The position numbers were made by a program, and so were the translations under genes. A DNA stretch of 64,000 bases, from the NCBI RefSeq assembly GCF_000968195.1, contig NZ_FO704550.1:3658001-3722000 (forward strand), written 5' to 3'. Numbering within the stretch: the stretch's first letter is position 1; the number at the start of each line of letters is the position of its first letter. Shown piece after piece: positions 26,357 to 34,116 of this stretch. A model generated the notes under the pieces. That model searched no databases and had not been told where the DNA came from. It saw nothing but the letters and a program-made list of their open reading frames with translations. This DNA is from Xenorhabdus doucetiae. Lineage in GTDB: Bacteria > Pseudomonadota > Gammaproteobacteria > Enterobacterales > Enterobacteriaceae.

Positions 26357-27265
26357 TTAAGCGTCTTCTTCAATTTGATCCAAGGCCGTGTTTTGATCGA
26401 GCGACTGGTTTTTATCGAGAGAATAGCGATACAGGGCATTTTTCTTTACGCCGTGGATCTCTGCCGCCAATGCCGCCGCTTTTTTCAATGGCAACTCCTT
26501 TTGCAGCACGGCCAGAGTCCGCAACGCTTCCGGTGGCAAACTATCCTCCGCGGGCTTGCGATACCCTTCCACAATCAGCACCATTTCGCCCCGACGGCGG
26601 GTTTCATCTTCCCTGACCCATGCCAGAAGTTCACCTGCGGGCATCCCTTGAATCGATTCCCACGTCTTGGTCAATTCCCGCGCCAACACAACATAGCGAT
26701 CTGCGCCCCACACTTTGACAATATCTTCTAAACTGTCCAGCAGACGGTGGGTCGATTCGTAGAAAATCAGCGTTCGTGGCTCTTGTGCCAACTCACGCAA
26801 GGTATCCTGACGCCCCTTACTTTTGGCAGGCAAAAAACCTTCATAACAAAAGCGATCGGAAGGCAAGCCAGCCGCAGACAGGGCTGTGATTGCCGCACAA
26901 GGGCCGGGCAATGGAACCACATTGATGCCGGCTTCACGGCAACGGCGAACCAAGTGATAACCCGGATCGTTAATCAACGGTGTCCCCGCATCAGAGACCA
27001 ATGCGATGCTTGCCCCTTGTTCGAGCTTCGTAAGCAATTGATCTGCTTTCTGCTGTTCATTATGATCGTGAAGTGCGAACATGCGCGCATTAATGGCAAA
27101 ATGTTGAAGCAACAAGCCAGTGTGTCGCGTATCTTCTGCTGCAATCAGATCGACATGTTTAAGCACTTCAAGAGCGCGCTGAGTCATATCCCCCAAATTT
27201 CCAATAGGGGTTGGCACAACATACAGCGTGGATGTCGTAACCACTGCTCGATTGGTTTGATTCAT
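26357..27265 (-). CDS. rsmI: 16S rRNA (cytidine1402-2'-O)-methyltransferase RsmI
   Basis: 302-residue methyltransferase of the tetrapyrrole-methylase fold that makes the 2'-O-methyl of Cm1402 in 16S rRNA. The family motifs VPTPIGNLGDMTQRAL, AAEDTRHTG, SDAGTPLINDPGYHLV and FCYEGFLPAKSKGRQ are all present. It is about 16 residues longer than the E. coli protein because of a C-terminal tail with an imperfect repeat (LDKNQSLDQNTALDQ). It is divergent from lpoA across 63 bases and ends close to the rnpB promoter. Confidence 0.95.
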   Translation of the reverse strand: MNQTNRAVVTTSTLYVVPTPIGNLGDMTQRALEVLKHVDLIAAEDTRHTGLLLQHFAINARMFALHDHNEQQKADQLLTKLEQGASIALVSDAGTPLINDPGYHLVRRCREAGINVVPLPGPCAAITALSAAGLPSDRFCYEGFLPAKSKGRQDTLRELAQEPRTLIFYESTHRLLDSLEDIVKVWGADRYVVLARELTKTWESIQGMPAGELLAWVREDETRRRGEMVLIVEGYRKPAEDSLPPEALRTLAVLQKELPLKKAAALAAEIHGVKKNALYRYSLDKNQSLDQNTALDQIEEDA

Positions 27266-27328
27266 TGTTTCATCCGAATGACCGATTTAAAATTGAGCAT
27301 CTTTGAAAAAAACATCACTGGATACAGT

Positions 27329-29128
27329 ATGCTTCCCTCAATTTTTGTGCGTTTCAAAACTGGTTTAGTTTATACAGCATTGCTGTCAGCTATGATTATT
27401 GCAGGGTGTACCATGCCCAAACCGCAAGGGCAACCCACTTCTGCGCCTCAGGACAATATCAGCGCAGAGATTAACCGCTACCAAGCCATTATTGACGCAG
27501 CACACAATCAACCCTCGTTGGCGGTTATCCGTGCTTACATCGCATTGGAGTCTTACGCCACCGATGACGCTGCCCGCCAAAAAAACCTTGATGAGACTTG
27601 GCAATTACTGACGCAACTCTCCCCACAGCAAATGAGTGAATTGGTGATTAATGCCAATGAATATACGTTGCAGGGCTGGCTTGATTTACTCAATACCTAT
27701 CAATCCAATAAACAGCAGTCCAATAAACAGGATCTCGACAAACTGCGTCTGGCGATCCACGATTGGCAAATCCGCTATCCCAACAATCCGGCTGCGCGCA
27801 GTTTACCCACTGCCCTGCAACAAATGCTGCAAGAAGGCCAAGGCAGCCCTGCGACGATTGGGTTATTTCTGCCTTTGAGCGGTCAGGCAAAAATATTCGG
27901 TGAAGCGATTCGTCAGGGTTTCCTTGATGCACAAAAAGGATTACCAAAACCAGCGTTACCCAACCCATCGCTACCAAATCCTTCGTTGCCAGAATCATCA
28001 TTGCCAACCAATGCGACCGATGCAAATGAAGCGGTTAACGCCGAACCATCGGCCAGTCCCGAAAATACCGAGATTAATGATGCTCCTATCAATGATCAGC
28101 CAGTAAACAATCAACCGGTAAAAGTCTATGACACCGACAGCCAGCCACTCACCGAACTGCTGGAACAGGCTAAACAAGATGGCGTGACCTTGGTTGTTGG
28201 GCCATTGCTGAAACCCAATGTGGAACAATTGGCTCAAATTGAAACGCCGTTAAATATTCTGGCGCTTAATGAACTCGATATGCCGCAAAGACAGCCGAAT
28301 ATCTGTTATTTCTCACTCTCTCCTGAGGATGAGGCGAAAAATGCCGCCCTGCATATCTGGCAACAGCAAAAGAGTAACCCCTTGGTGTTAATCCCTCGTA
28401 CTGAATTAGGCACCCGCGTTGCCAACGCCTTTGCACAAGAGTGGCAAAAACTGGGTGGTCAGACGGTATTGCAACAGACTTTTGGCACACCGTATGAAAT
28501 GCGCCAATCCATGAATCGCGGTGTTGGCATTCGCTTGTCCGGTACGCCGGTGAGTACTGCCAGTTCAGCCACCGGCCCGGTCGATGCCGTTTACATTGTT
28601 GCGACAGCAGACGAGTTGACAATCATCAAGCCCATGATCGATATGGCCATCAGTTCCCGTAAAAAACCCACTCTCTACGCCAGTTCGCGCAGTAATAAAT
28701 CTGGTTCAGGCCCTGATTTCCGCCTGGAGATGGATGGCATGCAGTTCAGCGACATCCCATTGCTAACCGGCATCAATGTGCCATTAATGCAGCAAGCAGC
28801 CCAAAAATTTGCCAATGATTATTCCCTGATGCGCCTCTATGCCATGGGCATTGATGCGTGGTCACTGGCCAATCAATTTACCCAAATGCAGCAAGAAATG
28901 GGATTCCACCTGAGCGGCGCTTCGGGAGAGCTTTCCGTGACAGATAACTGTACCGTCTTGCGTCAGTTGCCTTGGATGCAATTCAATCATGGACGCATCA
29001 CTCTCGAAAATCGCACTGAAAATACCCATAATCCAGAAGGTATCGATAACCCAGAAAATACCGATGGTACTGATACCAATAGTGCTGGCCAAGGGAATAA
29101 TCCCAATAAGGTGAATAATACGTTGTGA
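27329..29128 (+). CDS. lpoA: Penicillin-binding protein activator LpoA (N-domain shortened)
   Basis: 599-residue outer-membrane lipoprotein that stimulates PBP1A. The signal sequence ends in lipobox IIAGC (Cys 27). The C-terminal periplasmic-binding-like domain (from about residue 170) has IGLFLPLSGQAKIFGEAIRQGF and YDTDSQPLTELLEQAKQDGVTLVVGPLL. E. coli LpoA has about 678 residues. Homology after the lipobox here resumes at a point (RYQAIIDAAHNQPSLAVIRA) that corresponds to well inside the E. coli N-terminal helical-repeat domain, so roughly 90 residues of it are missing. The linkers contain short repeats (LPNPS; SNKQQ). The C-terminal tail is Asn/Thr-rich. The same frame is open upstream across rsmI but is not coding there. 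Confidence 0.9.
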   Translation: MLPSIFVRFKTGLVYTALLSAMIIAGCTMPKPQGQPTSAPQDNISAEINRYQAIIDAAHNQPSLAVIRAYIALESYATDDAARQKNLDETWQLLTQLSPQQMSELVINANEYTLQGWLDLLNTYQSNKQQSNKQDLDKLRLAIHDWQIRYPNNPAARSLPTALQQMLQEGQGSPATIGLFLPLSGQAKIFGEAIRQGFLDAQKGLPKPALPNPSLPNPSLPESSLPTNATDANEAVNAEPSASPENTEINDAPINDQPVNNQPVKVYDTDSQPLTELLEQAKQDGVTLVVGPLLKPNVEQLAQIETPLNILALNELDMPQRQPNICYFSLSPEDEAKNAALHIWQQQKSNPLVLIPRTELGTRVANAFAQEWQKLGGQTVLQQTFGTPYEMRQSMNRGVGIRLSGTPVSTASSATGPVDAVYIVATADELTIIKPMIDMAISSRKKPTLYASSRSNKSGSGPDFRLEMDGMQFSDIPLLTGINVPLMQQAAQKFANDYSLMRLYAMGIDAWSLANQFTQMQQEMGFHLSGASGELSVTDNCTVLRQLPWMQFNHGRITLENRTENTHNPEGIDNPENTDGTDTNSAGQGNNPNKVNNTL

Positions 29129-29166
29129 TTATTCTCTATGATTAAAAATATCGTGGTCATTTCAGG

Positions 29167-29550
29167 ATGAAAAAACCGACGAACAATCACTATGCGCTGG
29201 GGCGCCATTATGAACATCAGGTTAAACTGTTTTTGCAAAAACAAGGGCTTGTCTTCGTTGCTGAGAATGTGAAAATTCGTGGCGGGGAAATCGATCTGAT
29301 TATGCGTGATAGACACACATGGGTATTTGTTGAAGTCCGTTTCCGCCAGAATGCACAATATGGTGGAGCCATTGCTACAATTACCCAAAGTAAGCGCAGA
29401 AAGCTCTTGTATACAGCGGCTGTCTGGCTGTCCCAACGCAATGAATGTCTGGAAACGGCACCGTGCCGTTTTGATGTTTGTGCCATAACAGGACAGAAAT
29501 TTGAATGGCTGAAAAACGCCTTCACCCTGAATGAGAGCCTGTTTTATTAG
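29167..29550 (+). CDS. yraN: YraN endonuclease-fold protein (UPF0102)
   Basis: 127-residue protein of the UPF0102 family, with the restriction-endonuclease-like core GGEIDLIMRD...WVFVEVRFR and a following KRRKLLYTA helix. Its role in cells is not established; an interaction with DNA is inferred from the fold. The order lpoA-yraN-diaA-dolP is the same as in E. coli and suggests one operon. Confidence 0.92.
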   Translation: MKKPTNNHYALGRHYEHQVKLFLQKQGLVFVAENVKIRGGEIDLIMRDRHTWVFVEVRFRQNAQYGGAIATITQSKRRKLLYTAAVWLSQRNECLETAPCRFDVCAITGQKFEWLKNAFTLNESLFY

Positions 29551-29601
29551 GTGCTCAATGTTCTCGCTAACTCAATAATTCCAATATACATAGGTCATAA
29601 C

Positions 29602-30192
29602 GTGCTGGATAGAATTAAAGTCTGCTTTACAGAGAGTATTCAAACTCAGATCGCAGCAGCAGAAGCATTACCCGACGCCATAGCACGCGCCGCAATGATG
29701 ATGGTGCAATCACTGCTGAACGGCAACAAAATTCTTTGCTGTGGTAACGGTGGGTCTGCCGCAACCGCACAACGTTTTGCCGCCAGCATGATCAACCGCT
29801 TTGAAACCGATCGGCCAAGTCTGCCTGCTCTGTCGCTGAATGCTGATAATGTCGTGGTCACGGCTATCGCCAATAGTAAGCAGCCTGACGAAATCTACGC
29901 CAAGCAAGTCAGGGCGCTGGGACATGCCGGGGACGTCCTGCTTGCCATTTCGACCCACGGCAACAGTCGGGACATCATCAAAGCGGTGGAAGCGGCGGTG
30001 ACACGTGATATGACGATTGTCGCACTGACGGGCTACGATGGCGGCGAACTGGCGGGTTTACTCGGCCCTCAGGATGTTGAGATACGCATACCCTCACATC
30101 ACAGCGTCAGAATACAAGAAGTTCATATGTTGACAATCAACTGCCTGTGCGACTTAATCGACAACACGTTATTTCCTCATCAGGATGAATAA
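29602..30192 (+). CDS. diaA: DnaA initiator-associating protein DiaA
   Basis: 196-residue SIS-domain protein, the same length as E. coli DiaA. It binds DnaA as a tetramer and promotes timely replication initiation. The sequence keeps the ligand loop CCGNGGSAATAQ and the ALTGYDGGELAGLLG segment. Homology begins at GTG 29602 (read as MLDRIKVCFTES), with AGGT upstream. The frame is open for 17 codons more, but that extension resembles nothing in the family. One residue in the phosphosugar loop differs from E. coli (NGGSAA for NGTSAA), restoring the canonical SIS Gly. Confidence 0.94.
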   Translation: MLDRIKVCFTESIQTQIAAAEALPDAIARAAMMMVQSLLNGNKILCCGNGGSAATAQRFAASMINRFETDRPSLPALSLNADNVVVTAIANSKQPDEIYAKQVRALGHAGDVLLAISTHGNSRDIIKAVEAAVTRDMTIVALTGYDGGELAGLLGPQDVEIRIPSHHSVRIQEVHMLTINCLCDLIDNTLFPHQDE

Positions 30193-30203
30193 GGAGCCAA
30201 GTC

Positions 30204-30779
30204 ATGCGGTTATTTTCTCTATTATTGGTCTGTTTCAGTGCCATGCTATTGCAGGGATGTATTGGTGCCGCCGTCGTGGGTTCCGCTGCGATTGCCACAA
30301 AAGCCGGTTCAGATCCGCGAACCGTCGGGCAACAAGTTGACGATACCACGCTGGAAGCACGTGTCAGCAATGCCATCAGTAAGGACGCACAAATCAAGTC
30401 CCAGGCCCGCGTGGTCGTGACGGTGTATCAGGGTAAAATTCTTTTAACAGGCCAAAGCCCGAATATGGCTCTGGCTGAACGGGCAAAACAGATTGCGTCA
30501 AAAATTGAAGGCACCGACGTGGTATATAACGAGATCCGTCAGGGTAATCCCGTCACGTTAGCCACGGCCTCCGCGGATACTTGGTTGACAACCAAAGTAC
30601 GCTCCAAAATTTTAGCCAGCGATGCCGTGAAATCATCCAGCATCAAAGTGGTGACAGAAGATGGTGAAGTCTTTTTGTTTGGCATCGTCACACAACAAGA
30701 AGGCGCTGCCGCGGCGAAAATCGCCAGCGAAACCAGCGGCATAAAACGAGTCACCACCGCATTTACCTATCTCAACTGA
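30204..30779 (+). CDS. dolP: Dual BON-domain outer-membrane lipoprotein DolP
   Basis: 191-residue lipoprotein (lipobox LLQGC, Cys 19) with two BON domains, about residues 45-115 and 125-190. It is the E. coli DolP (YraP) counterpart, which binds anionic phospholipid and supports outer-membrane integrity and BAM function at the division site. It is the last gene of the lpoA-yraN-diaA-dolP run and is followed by a strong terminator. Confidence 0.94.
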   Translation: MRLFSLLLVCFSAMLLQGCIGAAVVGSAAIATKAGSDPRTVGQQVDDTTLEARVSNAISKDAQIKSQARVVVTVYQGKILLTGQSPNMALAERAKQIASKIEGTDVVYNEIRQGNPVTLATASADTWLTTKVRSKILASDAVKSSSIKVVTEDGEVFLFGIVTQQEGAAAAKIASETSGIKRVTTAFTYLN

Positions 30780-30788
30780 AAATTATCA

Positions 30789-30820
30789 AAGCGGCACGAA
30801 TCTATGCCGCTTTTTTATTT
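30789..30820 (+). terminator. Intrinsic terminator after dolP
   Basis: Stem AAGCGGCA / TGCCGCTT with an eight-base loop followed by TTTTTTATTT, ten bases after the dolP stop. Confidence 0.92.
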
Positions 30821-30993
30821 GCTGCTCTTAAGACTTTTCCCAAATCATAAAAAATTTGAATTTAATCAATATTTTCAATCAATAAATGAGAGCAATAAAT
30901 CACCTTTAATTATAGCCAATTGATTTTGCGTAAACTTTATCCATAATGTGCCGATTAATTATTAATCATTGCATTAGGGATATAAAAAGTTAA

Positions 30994-31674
30994 ATGAAAA
31001 ACAATAAGGAATCGCTGTACCTGAAAGTATTGGCCTACCTGCGGGCGCTGGTTTCCAACTTACGGGATAAGCTGGAAGATGATTTTCCCGAAATTACCCA
31101 CGGTATCCTGTCCCGCATCTGGCCGTTAGCCCTGAGTCCCATTCCGCCCACAACAATCATGCAGTTTTATCCCACCGATGGAGAGCAACAGGGTACCGTT
31201 GACATCCCGGCCGGCACGCCGGTTAAAGGAGAGGTTATATACGGTTCCACTGCAAATCTGATTTCTCCAATAAACACCCCCCAAAAGATAGAATTTAATT
31301 TCTATTTAGTTCCATCATTATTACCAAACGATTCTGCAATCGAAAATTTCTTTCCAAATCACAGGCAACCCAATAAGTCAAACTCAAATAATATACTTCA
31401 TCATTTTAGTGGAGTTTATATAGACTTTATAAAAGAAAAACTCGTTTCATTATGCATCCCTGATAACAATATAATTTATAAGGAAAAGATGCAAAATTTT
31501 AAAGATAAGATGAATAAACAAAGAGATGAATTGAAAGAGGAGTATTTAAATTATCAATATTTTTTAAAACTAGAGCAACAAATTGGTTCACGACTATCTT
31601 TTAGTCAAGAAAGTGAGTCAGGGAAACGAGCGTTCGATTATTTTATACACAATGAAAAATCTAATAAGAGCTAA
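30994..31674 (+). CDS. Chimeric gene: TssF-like fragment joined to an unrecognised AT-rich C-terminus
   Basis: 226-residue open frame. Residues about 10-85 (KLEDDFPEITHGILSRIWP, LSPIPPTTIMQFYP, VDIPAGTPVKGEV) resemble the N-terminal region of TssF, a type VI secretion baseplate protein, but lack its first ~60 residues and everything after. From about codon 85 (near base 31245) the DNA turns sharply AT-rich and the protein becomes unrelated. It is rich in Asn, Lys and Phe with a charged helical stretch (KMNKQRDELKEEYLNYQYFLKLEQQ). This looks like a recombination product, either a relic or an effector C-terminus captured behind a T6SS fragment. I do not recognise the C-terminal part and assign no function. 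Confidence 0.55.
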   Translation: MKNNKESLYLKVLAYLRALVSNLRDKLEDDFPEITHGILSRIWPLALSPIPPTTIMQFYPTDGEQQGTVDIPAGTPVKGEVIYGSTANLISPINTPQKIEFNFYLVPSLLPNDSAIENFFPNHRQPNKSNSNNILHHFSGVYIDFIKEKLVSLCIPDNNIIYKEKMQNFKDKMNKQRDELKEEYLNYQYFLKLEQQIGSRLSFSQESESGKRAFDYFIHNEKSNKS

Positions 31675-31679
31675 TTGGT

Positions 31680-31808
31680 ATGAATAAAGTAAAATTTATT
31701 TTTATTACTTCAATTACTCCATTCTTATCAGGATGTGGTGAAGTCATCGATTCTCAGATCGATAAATACTTTCCAATTAACCCACAATACAATGGTCAAT
31801 ATAAATAG
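31680..31808 (+). pseudogene. Short lipoprotein reading frame ending at the IS630 element
   Basis: 42 codons starting ATG 31680, six bases after the chimeric gene. The protein has a signal sequence and lipobox (PFLSGC, Cys 19) followed by EVIDSQIDKYFPINPQYNG, and stops at TAG 31806-31808. The TA of that stop is the IS target site and the final G is the first base of the element, so the present stop was created by insertion. Without the element the frame would still close three codons later, so a second lesion or a naturally short product must be assumed. Position next to a possible effector and upstream of PAAR suggests a T6SS immunity-type lipoprotein, but this is inference. Confidence 0.5.
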
Positions 31809-32959
31809 GTTTTCAAAATAGTAGATCACTTGAAGGGAACTCAGTCCGATTTTCGCGATCTGATTAATCGCCAAATCAAAACAAATCCCAAAATGGACTG
31901 AGTCATGCCAATCATAACATCAATACCCCGAAATGAACGACGTCAAATGAAAAAAGCTATCCAGAAAACCCGGGATAAGAACTATGCACGTCGCCTCACC
32001 GCGCTCTTGATGTTGCATGAAGGGAGTACGGTTTCTCACGTTTCCAGAACGCTTCACTGTTCACGTTCTTCAGTTAATCGTTGGGTAAATTGGTTAACAT
32101 TATACGGGTTGGAAGGGCTTAAAAGCCTCCCTGCGGGAAGGCCTGCCATCTGGAATTTAGCCCCGCTTCTCTCCGTCATTTCTTTCTTATTACAGCACTC
32201 TCCACAACATCTTGGCTATCTCCGTTCACGATGGAGCCTTGAACTGATTACACTTAAAATCAATGAGATACTGAATATATCGCTCTCTCAAAGTACACTC
32301 TATCGCTACTTTTGTCGGGCGGGCATCGTTTGGCGAAGGGCGGCGCCAACCTTAAAATTACCTGACCCTGAGTATGATGAAAAAATGGCCAAAATCAGCG
32401 AGGCGTTATCCAATGCCTCAGGGGAACATCCTGTCTTATATGAAGATGAAGTGGACATCAACCTTTAACCGAAAAATCGTGCAGACTGGGGCTTCAAAGG
32501 ACAGCAAAAGCGTGTTGTTACCCCCGGGAAAGACCCAAAACACTACCTTGCCGGTTGCCTCAAGGCGAAAACAAAAAAAATCACGTAATTTCGGTGGCTT
32601 GGGGAAAGAACTCAAAATTATTTAATCAATTGTTAGGAATAAATTAATAATCAATATACCAGTGCCCAAAAAAATCCCGGTTAATTTTTAGATAACTATT
32701 GCATTCATAAGAGCCGGAAGGTCAGGGTTTGGCTGGCAAAAAATCCCCAATTTAACCTTCTCTTTTTACCGTCCTATTCCCCGTGGTTGAATAAAATTGA
32801 ACGTCTATGGCAATCCTTGCATGAAACCGTGACACGAAACCACTGCTGCCAATTTATGTGGCAGTTGCTTCACCATGTCAAAATCTTCATGGAAACCGCT
32901 TCCTTACAACAGCAGAAACCGGGGATGAGAAAAATGGGTGTATCACAATTATGAAAACC
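31808..32959 (+). mobile_element. IS630-family insertion sequence, 1152 bp
   Basis: The element begins GGTTTTCAAAATAGTAGATCA and ends with the inverted counterpart (reverse complement of the right end: GGTTTTCATAATTGTGATACA). It is flanked by TA on each side (31806-31807 and 32960-32961), the target duplication expected of IS630/Tc1-mariner elements. It carries one transposase gene that is broken in several places, so the copy is immobile by itself. It sits inside an AT-rich T6SS-associated patch. Confidence 0.9.
31905..32953 (+). pseudogene. IS630-family transposase, decayed
   Basis: The first 187 codons are intact: helix-turn-helix region with SRTLHCSRSSVNRWVNWL, GRPAIW linker, and the start of the catalytic core YEDEVDINL. 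A TAA follows at 32466. In the same frame the match continues (ADWGFKGQQKRVVTPGKDPKHYLAG) to a second stop near 32588. The rest is found in shifted frames: DNYCIHKSRKVRVWLAKNPQFN and then LFLPSYSPWLNKIERLWQSLHETVTRNH, which includes the last acidic residue of the DDE triad. At least one nonsense change and more than one frameshift make it non-functional. Confidence 0.9.
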
Positions 32960-32961
32960 TA

Positions 32962-33627
32962 TTTATTATAATATCAAGCATTTCTTCATATAATACTAAA
33001 CCAAAAATTTTTGCAGAATACTTTTCCAGTAAATGCTCAACAATACAATTAGATTCAGATTTTCTTCCTAACGGAAGAAAATATAGAACAAGAGAGATTA
33101 AATGGGACATAAAACCTAATAAAAATGATAAATTAGAAACAAAGATTCCTATTAATGGAAGGGGGTGGTGTAACTGGAAGCTAAGTACAATTAAAATAGG
33201 ACTTGAGTATAATAAAAAAAACGTTATTGATAAAAACATTCAGATTAGCACAGGAAAAATGGCCGTATTTCATATAAAAAATATAGAAGACAAAAAAAAT
33301 AGAAAAATTAATCAAGACAAACTAAATAACACTATAAACTATACTTCTACACTTTATCCCGTTCATGAAGAAGTTAAAGGGAAATATAAAAGAATATTTT
33401 TTATTAAACCCAATGGAGAAGGGGATTCAACAATTTTTCTATCAAAGAAAATGAATGGATATATTCACTACAATCCCAAATTAGATGAATCAAAAATCAC
33501 TAAGATTATTATCCCTGGAGGCGGGGAACCATCCAGAGTTGAATACCCAGACGGTAAAATAGACTTAAACAGAGACTCTATTGACTATTGGAAAATAAAT
33601 AATACATCTCAGTGGGAGTCACAATAA
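32962..33627 (+). pseudogene. AT-rich coding fragment downstream of the IS, possible remainder of a lipoprotein gene
   Basis: Open for 222 codons after the IS and ending TAA 33625-33627, with no native start codon. The only start in frame is a GTG at 32938 inside the right end of the IS. The protein is Lys/Asn/Ile-rich (IPINGRGWCNWKLSTIKIGLEYN in the middle, PGGGEPSRVEYPDGKIDLNRDSIDYW near the end). I do not recognise a named family. Composition matches the short lipoprotein frame on the other side of the IS, so both may be parts of one interrupted gene. The two frames are not in register after removing the element, so an extra indel would be required. Confidence 0.5.
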
Positions 33628-33772
33628 ACGTTATTTAATCAACACATTAAACAGCAGGAACCGTGATAATAATATCGCAGTTCATTTTACGAAGTCTCAT
33701 CGTAAACACCACAAAAAGCATTTTTGATACTGGGATATTAAAAAATATCACTATGACAACGGAGAGATAAAC

Positions 33773-34036
33773 ATGGCAGGTAAAGCAGTGATTCTTTTAA
33801 ATGATGCCACCGATCACGGTGGCAAGGTGATCACCGCAATTGGCGGTTATACCTATCAGGGCGTGCCGGTTGCCGGCAAAGGCGATTTGGTCACTTGTCC
33901 AAAATGCGAGGGAACGTATCCGATTATTGATGGGAGTGAATCGTTGAAGTCGCATGGTACGCCGATTGCGCTGGAAGGTATGCAAACCGCCTGTGGTGCT
34001 AAGCTGATTGCCAGCCAGAAAGATTTTCTGGCTTAA
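33773..34036 (+). CDS. Small PAAR-domain protein (T6SS spike tip)
   Basis: 87-residue PAAR protein covering the whole domain and little else: GKAVILLNDATDHGGKVITAIG, the loop VAGKGDLVTCPKCEGTYPI, and HGTPIALEGMQTACGAKLIA. His and Cys residues able to hold the tip zinc are present. PAAR proteins cap VgrG spikes and recruit effectors to the type VI secretion system. The gene is intact, has GGAGAG upstream of the ATG, and has higher GC content than the decayed genes before it. No VgrG or sheath genes lie in this window, so it would have to work with a T6SS encoded elsewhere. Confidence 0.9.
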   Translation: MAGKAVILLNDATDHGGKVITAIGGYTYQGVPVAGKGDLVTCPKCEGTYPIIDGSESLKSHGTPIALEGMQTACGAKLIASQKDFLA

Positions 34037-34047
34037 TCAAATAAATT

Positions 34048-34070
34048 CCGCCTTATTTGATATAAGGCGG
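34048..34070. terminator. Hairpin between the PAAR gene and mtgA
   Basis: Stem CCGCCTTA / TAAGGCGG with a seven-base loop, 12 bases after the PAAR stop and between convergent genes. No long U tract on either side, so termination strength is uncertain. Confidence 0.55.
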
Positions 34071-34116
34071 AGAAACGCAAATTGCATGTGGCTGCATCAT
34101 AGGGAGAGGAAAGGGC

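Noticed and set aside
26747..27328. Long open frame running into lpoA from within rsmI
   Set aside because: It is the antisense of a clearly conserved gene. LpoA similarity and the signal peptide start only at 27329.
30994..34036. A complete type VI secretion system
   Set aside because: Only a TssF-like fragment and a PAAR protein are present; sheath, tube, membrane complex and VgrG genes are all absent from the window.
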